From positions 1-9,405 of the forward strand of contig JANXUN010000093.1 of the NCBI GenBank assembly GCA_025356185.1: a stretch of 9,405 bases of DNA, written 5' to 3'. A model generated the notes under the pieces. It worked only from the letters and a program-made list of their open reading frames with translations, was not told the origin of the DNA and searched no databases. This stretch comes from Gemmatimonadaceae bacterium. Its GTDB lineage: Bacteria > Gemmatimonadota > Gemmatimonadetes > Gemmatimonadales > Gemmatimonadaceae. Below, one piece after another: positions 6,653-9,405 of this stretch. Position 1 is the stretch's first letter; each line of letters opens with the position of its first letter. The translations under genes were made by a program, and so were the position numbers.

Positions 6653-7573
6653 ATGTACAAAACGCTCCTGGTACCCATAGACGGCTCAGCCTACAGCGCT
6701 CGGGCGCTCCCGATCGCGGCGGCTCTCGCGAAACGCACCGGTGCTACGGTTCACGTCACCATGGTGCACGACCCAAGTGCGTTCATCCCGTTCATGTCCG
6801 GCGATGGCGTGGTGCCGGCCTACGACAGCGCGCTGGTGCAGACGCGTCGCAATGACGATCAAGCGCTCGTCGCACAGGCAGTGAGCACGCTACGCGCCGA
6901 CGGCGTTCGAGCAGAAGGCACGCTGCTCGAGGGCACTGTCGTGGAGTCTGTGCTGGAGTTCGCGCAGCAGATGGCGACTGAGCTCACCATCATGACCACC
7001 CACGGACGCGGCGGATTCGCTCGGCTACGACTCGGCAGCGTCACTATGGCGTATCTTGCGCGCGCCACCGCGCCGGTGCTCCTCATTCACGGCGCAGGCG
7101 ACGAGAGCGCCACGAAAAACCCACCCGCATTGCCAACGGGAAACCTGCTCTGCGCGCTGGACGGTCTTCCGTTCGCTGAGACCATGCTCCCGCATGCCGC
7201 GAGTTTCGCGGAGGCCGCCGGAATGACACTCGCGCTGTTTAGCGTGGTCGTACCGCTTGCGATTGCGACGGCGCCCTTCGGCGCGGAAGCCATGCTCGCA
7301 GATCCGGATCAACTCACGATCGACGAACTGTCGCGTCGGAATTACCTCCACGCACTCGCGGCGACGTTTCCGCCAACCACGACGGCGCGCTCTATGATTG
7401 ACATGTCGCCGGCGCGCGCGATCGTCGAGGAAGCGGTTCGCAGCAACGCCGGCGCGATCGCGATCGCGACACACGGCCGGGGCGGTTTCGCCCGCATCGT
7501 TCTCGGCAGCGTCACCGACGAAGTACTCCGACACACTGCGCTCCCAATCTTCGTCTATCGACCCGAGAAATAG
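6653..7573 (+). CDS. Universal stress protein, tandem UspA domains
   Basis: Cytoplasmic protein of 306 aa with two UspA folds (Pfam PF00582), about 1-147 and 163-306. Domain 1 begins YKTLLVPIDGS with Asp10 and has THGRGGFARLRLGS (about 116-129). Domain 2 begins LLCALDG (Asp about 170) and has THGRGGFARIVLGS (about 273-286). These are ATP-binding-type loops, although the first Gly of the classical G-x2-G-x9-G-S motif is Thr and Ala respectively. Such proteins support survival under starvation, redox or hypoxic stress; the exact role here is unknown. The ATG at 6653 starts exactly at the first beta strand but has no visible Shine-Dalgarno. An in-frame GTG at 6593 with AGGGGA ahead would add a basic, low-complexity 20-residue leader. 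The 3' end overlaps the convergent yjjX by 19 bp. Confidence 0.93.
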   Translation: MYKTLLVPIDGSAYSARALPIAAALAKRTGATVHVTMVHDPSAFIPFMSGDGVVPAYDSALVQTRRNDDQALVAQAVSTLRADGVRAEGTLLEGTVVESVLEFAQQMATELTIMTTHGRGGFARLRLGSVTMAYLARATAPVLLIHGAGDESATKNPPALPTGNLLCALDGLPFAETMLPHAASFAEAAGMTLALFSVVVPLAIATAPFGAEAMLADPDQLTIDELSRRNYLHALAATFPPTTTARSMIDMSPARAIVEEAVRSNAGAIAIATHGRGGFARIVLGSVTDEVLRHTALPIFVYRPEK

Positions 7574-8091
7574 TCGGGCGCCAGCCACGGCGCCAATGCG
7601 TACGTCACCAACACTTCATACGCGCGCTGTCGATCGATCAAACCTGCCGTCAGTATGCCCACCGCGCCGCGTCCAAATTTGGTGCCGACGGCGTGAGCCA
7701 CGGCGTCCATCGCGTGACCTAACTCCTCGCCCGCGCGCACTCGCGTCGCGACGAGACTCGGTATCGGCATCGCGAGCGAGCCGCCTTTGGCGATAACACC
7801 ATGTCGATCGACCACGACTGCCCACGCGCACGTGCGCATCGAGCCGTCTGCCTCAACCACTACGCCGCCCTCGAGACCGACGCCCAGATCAGCCTCGCTC
7901 GACGCTGACAGCGCAAATTGTGCACGCGTTTTCGCGCCGCGTTGCGTTTCCTCGTCTCCAAATGGCTGCACCGCGACGCCACTGTCGGCGGCGATGCCAC
8001 GGATATCGCACTCCGGCCACACCGACGTCACGACAGCGCGCGCCGCCGCGATTTTGACGGGATTGGTTGATCCGACAACGACGAGACGCAT
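7555..8091 (-). CDS. yjjX: Inosine/xanthosine triphosphatase (YjjX / DUF84 family)
   Basis: House-cleaning non-canonical NTPase (Pfam NTPase_I-T), expected to hydrolyse ITP and XTP, which arise from purine deamination, and so keep them out of nucleic acids. The 178-aa length agrees with the family (E. coli YjjX is about 170). Motifs: VVGSTNPVKIAA (5-16) at the nucleotide site, QPFGDEETQRGAKTRA (42-57), GVGLEGGV (70-77) with the probable metal-binding Glu74, and the C-terminal GRGAVGILTAGLIDR (140-154). The ATG at 8091 starts at the first strand; the frame is open far upstream, but that part is the shadow of the divergent regulator gene. No Shine-Dalgarno is visible before the start. The TAG lies inside the end of the convergent usp gene. 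Confidence is high for family, lower for exact substrate. Confidence 0.92.
   Translation of the reverse strand: MRLVVVGSTNPVKIAAARAVVTSVWPECDIRGIAADSGVAVQPFGDEETQRGAKTRAQFALSASSEADLGVGLEGGVVVEADGSMRTCAWAVVVDRHGVIAKGGSLAMPIPSLVATRVRAGEELGHAMDAVAHAVGTKFGRGAVGILTAGLIDRQRAYEVLVTYALAPWLAPDYFSGR
7577..7594. other. GC stem-loop at the convergent gene junction
   Basis: GGCGCC (7577-7582), a 6-nt loop and GGCGCC (7589-7594) form a 6-bp all-GC stem immediately after the usp stop and inside the last codons of yjjX. No T-tract follows on the plus strand, so it is not a canonical intrinsic terminator, but it could slow or stop usp transcription. Such repeats occur by chance in DNA of this composition. 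Confidence 0.25.
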
Positions 8092-8191
8092 AACGATTTT
8101 GGTTGAGGTACCGACGTGAGGCACTTGGCACAGGCTGTCGACAGAGCAATCTTGCTCGCAGGCACGTATCCATGTAACGTCACTCGCCGAG
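8092..8191. promoter_or_regulatory. Divergent spacer between yjjX and CGNR regulator
   Basis: 100 bp separate the two divergent ATGs. A weak plus-strand promoter can be drawn as TTGCTC (8152-8157) and TAACGT (8175-8180) with a 17-bp spacer, which would give a very short leader before the ATG at 8192. No Shine-Dalgarno is evident before either gene. The spacer also holds the two palindromes listed separately. Confidence 0.35.
8135..8157. promoter_or_regulatory. Two abutting palindromes, candidate operator
   Basis: CTGTCGACAG (8135-8144) is a perfect 10-bp palindrome. It shares its last G with GAGCAA-TC-TTGCTC (8144-8157), a perfect 6-2-6 inverted repeat. They lie centrally in the spacer between two divergent genes, one of which encodes a predicted DNA-binding regulator, a usual place for an autoregulatory operator. 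The right-hand arm also overlaps the candidate -35. Binding is inferred from position and symmetry only. Confidence 0.4.
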
Positions 8192-8872
8192 ATGCCCGTC
8201 TCCAATTCCAGTACTCGGCGGGTCGATGTGAAGGACCGTCCGCCGTCTGACCTGCCGTCGCCCCCATCCACGTCTTCGCGCCTCTGGCTCGATTTCGTGA
8301 ACACCGACGCCGCCGCGCAAGCGACGCGCGGCGATCTGCTGCGCGACTTCGACGCGTTGCTATCCTGGTTGACCGCGAATGGCGCGTTGGACGACGAGCG
8401 GGCCGCAGGGATCCGGCGACGCGCGTTGCTGCAGCCCGCAGCGGCAGCGGCTTCGCTCGTTGATGCGCGCCGAGTGCGCGCGGCGCTTCGCGTGTTGGCG
8501 GAGCGCGGACATGGTTCAGCGCGGATCTGCGATGATGCCGCGACGGAAATCAATCGCGTGCTTGGTCGCAGTGCCGGCACACGTCGCATTGATCGGCACG
8601 CGACTGGCGAGTTTATGCGGTCATTCGCGCCCACTGGCGATGCGTTTGCCGGGTTGATGATTCCCTTGGTCGATTCGGCAGCCGACGCATTGGTCACGAG
8701 CGAGCTCGCGCGCGTGCGTCGTTGCGCTGATGCGCGCTGTCATCGCGTGTTTGTCGATAGCACCAAGAACGGATTGCGTCGGTGGTGCGACATGGGCACC
8801 TGCGGCAATCGTGCCAAAGCGGCCCGACATCGTGCAAAGCAGTTAGCGCGATCTGTTCGTGCGCGCGGCTAA
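8192..8872 (+). CDS. ABATE-domain / CGNR zinc-finger putative transcription regulator
   Basis: 226 aa. After a Pro/Ser-rich N-terminal 29 residues, RLWLDFVNT (30-38) opens an ABATE-type domain (Pfam PF07336, named as a putative stress-induced regulator). The rest of it is helical (DFDALLSWLTANGAL, 52-66, then Ala/Arg-rich helices). The C-terminus is a CGNR zinc finger: Cys178, Cys183, Cys199 and Cys204 in a C-x4-C-x15-C-x4-C pattern, with CGNR at 204-207 and a basic tail (RAKAARHRAKQLARS). This layout is typical of a family widespread in Actinobacteria and some other phyla; a DNA-binding role is predicted, the ligand unknown. ATG at 8192, no clear Shine-Dalgarno. It is divergent from yjjX and followed after 3 nt by a coiled-coil gene that may be co-transcribed. 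Confidence 0.88.
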   Translation: MPVSNSSTRRVDVKDRPPSDLPSPPSTSSRLWLDFVNTDAAAQATRGDLLRDFDALLSWLTANGALDDERAAGIRRRALLQPAAAAASLVDARRVRAALRVLAERGHGSARICDDAATEINRVLGRSAGTRRIDRHATGEFMRSFAPTGDAFAGLMIPLVDSAADALVTSELARVRRCADARCHRVFVDSTKNGLRRWCDMGTCGNRAKAARHRAKQLARSVRARG

Positions 8873-8875
8873 CGA

Positions 8876-9405
8876 GTGGATACGCCGCGCACGCCGTCGT
8901 CTCCAATTACGCCCGTCACGCCGGCGCACGCGATCGACCGCATGGACGCAGGCGATCCCTCGCTCGAACGCGGGTTTGTGGCCACGCTGCGGTGGTTGGT
9001 TTCCGAAGGGGACGCGCGTGGCGTGCGGCGGATTGCTATTGAGCTGCGCGCACTGCGTGAGGCGATTGCCACGCTCGACGAAACGCGTTCGGCGCGCGAC
9101 GACTACGCACGACGCGCTGCGGAGCTCGACAAGGAATTGCAAGCGGCGCTGGCCGTGCTCGGCCCCGGCACGGCGGTTCACGGCAACGGCTCGTTGGTGC
9201 AACGGCTGGCACGACTGCGCGAGCGTTTAGCCGAAGACACCGCGTCACGCAAGCAACTCACACTCGAGCGTGATGCATGGCGCGCCATGTGTACGTTGCT
9301 GACGCAAACGCGCGCTCGGGTTCACGAACTGCTTGATGAAACCGAGCGCGAGCGCGACAGTTTGTCCGGCGCGCTCGATGTGATGCGCGCGCGCGTGCTC
9401 GAAGT
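8876..9405 (+). CDS. Coiled-coil-rich protein, 3' end beyond window (unrecognised)
   Basis: An open frame with no stop runs from the GTG at 8876 (3 nt after the regulator's TAA) to the right edge, giving at least 176 residues; ATG at 8942 is the alternative start. The first 20 residues are Pro/Thr-rich (TPRTPSSPITPVTPAHA). LERGFVATLRWLVSEGDARG (31-50) looks like a compact helical segment, and from about residue 51 the protein is charged helix with heptad-like Leu/Ala spacing (for example RALREAIATLDETRSARDD and LVQRLARLRERLAED), broken by a Gly/Pro hinge near LGPGTAVHGNGS. I do not recognise the family. There is no signal peptide or membrane segment. GC-rich codon use matches its neighbours. 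Very short spacing suggests expression with the CGNR regulator. Confidence 0.7.
   Translation, partial: MDTPRTPSSPITPVTPAHAIDRMDAGDPSLERGFVATLRWLVSEGDARGVRRIAIELRALREAIATLDETRSARDDYARRAAELDKELQAALAVLGPGTAVHGNGSLVQRLARLRERLAEDTASRKQLTLERDAWRAMCTLLTQTRARVHELLDETERERDSLSGALDVMRARVLE

Noticed and set aside
6067..6855. Plus-strand open frame (262 aa) across the thioesterase gene and the usp start
   Set aside because: Very Arg/His-rich; covers two well-supported genes in other frames.
7457..7471. GCGATCGC-type repeat resembling the cyanobacterial HIP1 octamer
   Set aside because: It lies in codons for Ala-Ile-Ala-Ile-Ala of the second Usp domain; I noted no general enrichment of the octamer in the window.
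8092..8697. N-terminal extension of the yjjX frame back to 8697
   Set aside because: Ser/Arg-rich, unlike any NTPase; it is antisense to the CGNR gene. The family fold starts exactly at the ATG at 8091.
8859..9230. Closed plus-strand frame (123 aa) starting inside the end of the CGNR gene
   Set aside because: Arg/Cys/Trp-rich translation; the adjacent frame from 8876 has clean helical composition and stays open to the edge.

Overview
The window is gene-dense, GC-rich (about 60% by eye) bacterial chromosome with almost no non-coding space. A rough taxonomic guess is Gemmatimonadota or a similar aerobic, GC-rich, non-model phylum. The grounds are the long plant/cyanobacterial-type IspH, frequent GTG starts (five of the ten genes whose start lies in the window, by my start choices), a 5'-nucleotidase lipoprotein (so an MEP-pathway bacterium with lipoprotein export), a tandem universal stress protein and an ABATE/CGNR regulator. 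No gene here fixes the phylum. I see no rRNA, tRNA, CRISPR, transposase or phage gene.

Left two thirds (1-6549), all minus strand: one tight run, in transcription order, of a hotdog acyl-CoA thioesterase, ispH, a lipoprotein 5'-nucleotidase, a DHRS4-like short-chain dehydrogenase (SDR), an acyl-CoA dehydrogenase of the ACAD10/11 type, an APH-fold phosphotransferase of the ACAD10/11 type, and a probable further gene that leaves the window at the left edge. Junctions run from an 8-base overlap to a 44-base gap, with no visible terminator, so they look like one operon read from the 6550-6652 intergenic region.

The most interesting content is the SDR-ACAD-APH trio. In human ACAD10/ACAD11 the APH and ACAD domains are fused and catabolise 4-hydroxyacyl-CoAs through a phosphorylated intermediate. 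In the Pseudomonas levulinate pathway (LvaD, LvaC, LvaA) separate SDR, ACAD and APH proteins do the equivalent work. The dehydrogenase here has Asp, not Glu, at the usual catalytic-base position, inside the ACAD10/11-like DG-x-DEVH motif, and its GTG start overlaps the SDR stop. I infer a 4-hydroxy/4-keto acid degradation module, for which the upstream thioesterase could balance CoA.

Middle (6550-8091): a 103-bp divergent region carries an mRNA hairpin candidate in front of a tandem-domain universal stress protein on the plus strand. That gene converges on, and overlaps by 19 bp, a minus-strand YjjX-type inosine/xanthosine triphosphatase.

Right end (8092-9405): a 100-bp divergent spacer with two abutting palindromes precedes an ABATE + CGNR zinc-finger regulator on the plus strand. 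Three bases later comes an unrecognised, coiled-coil-rich gene that runs off the right edge and has no stop codon in the window.
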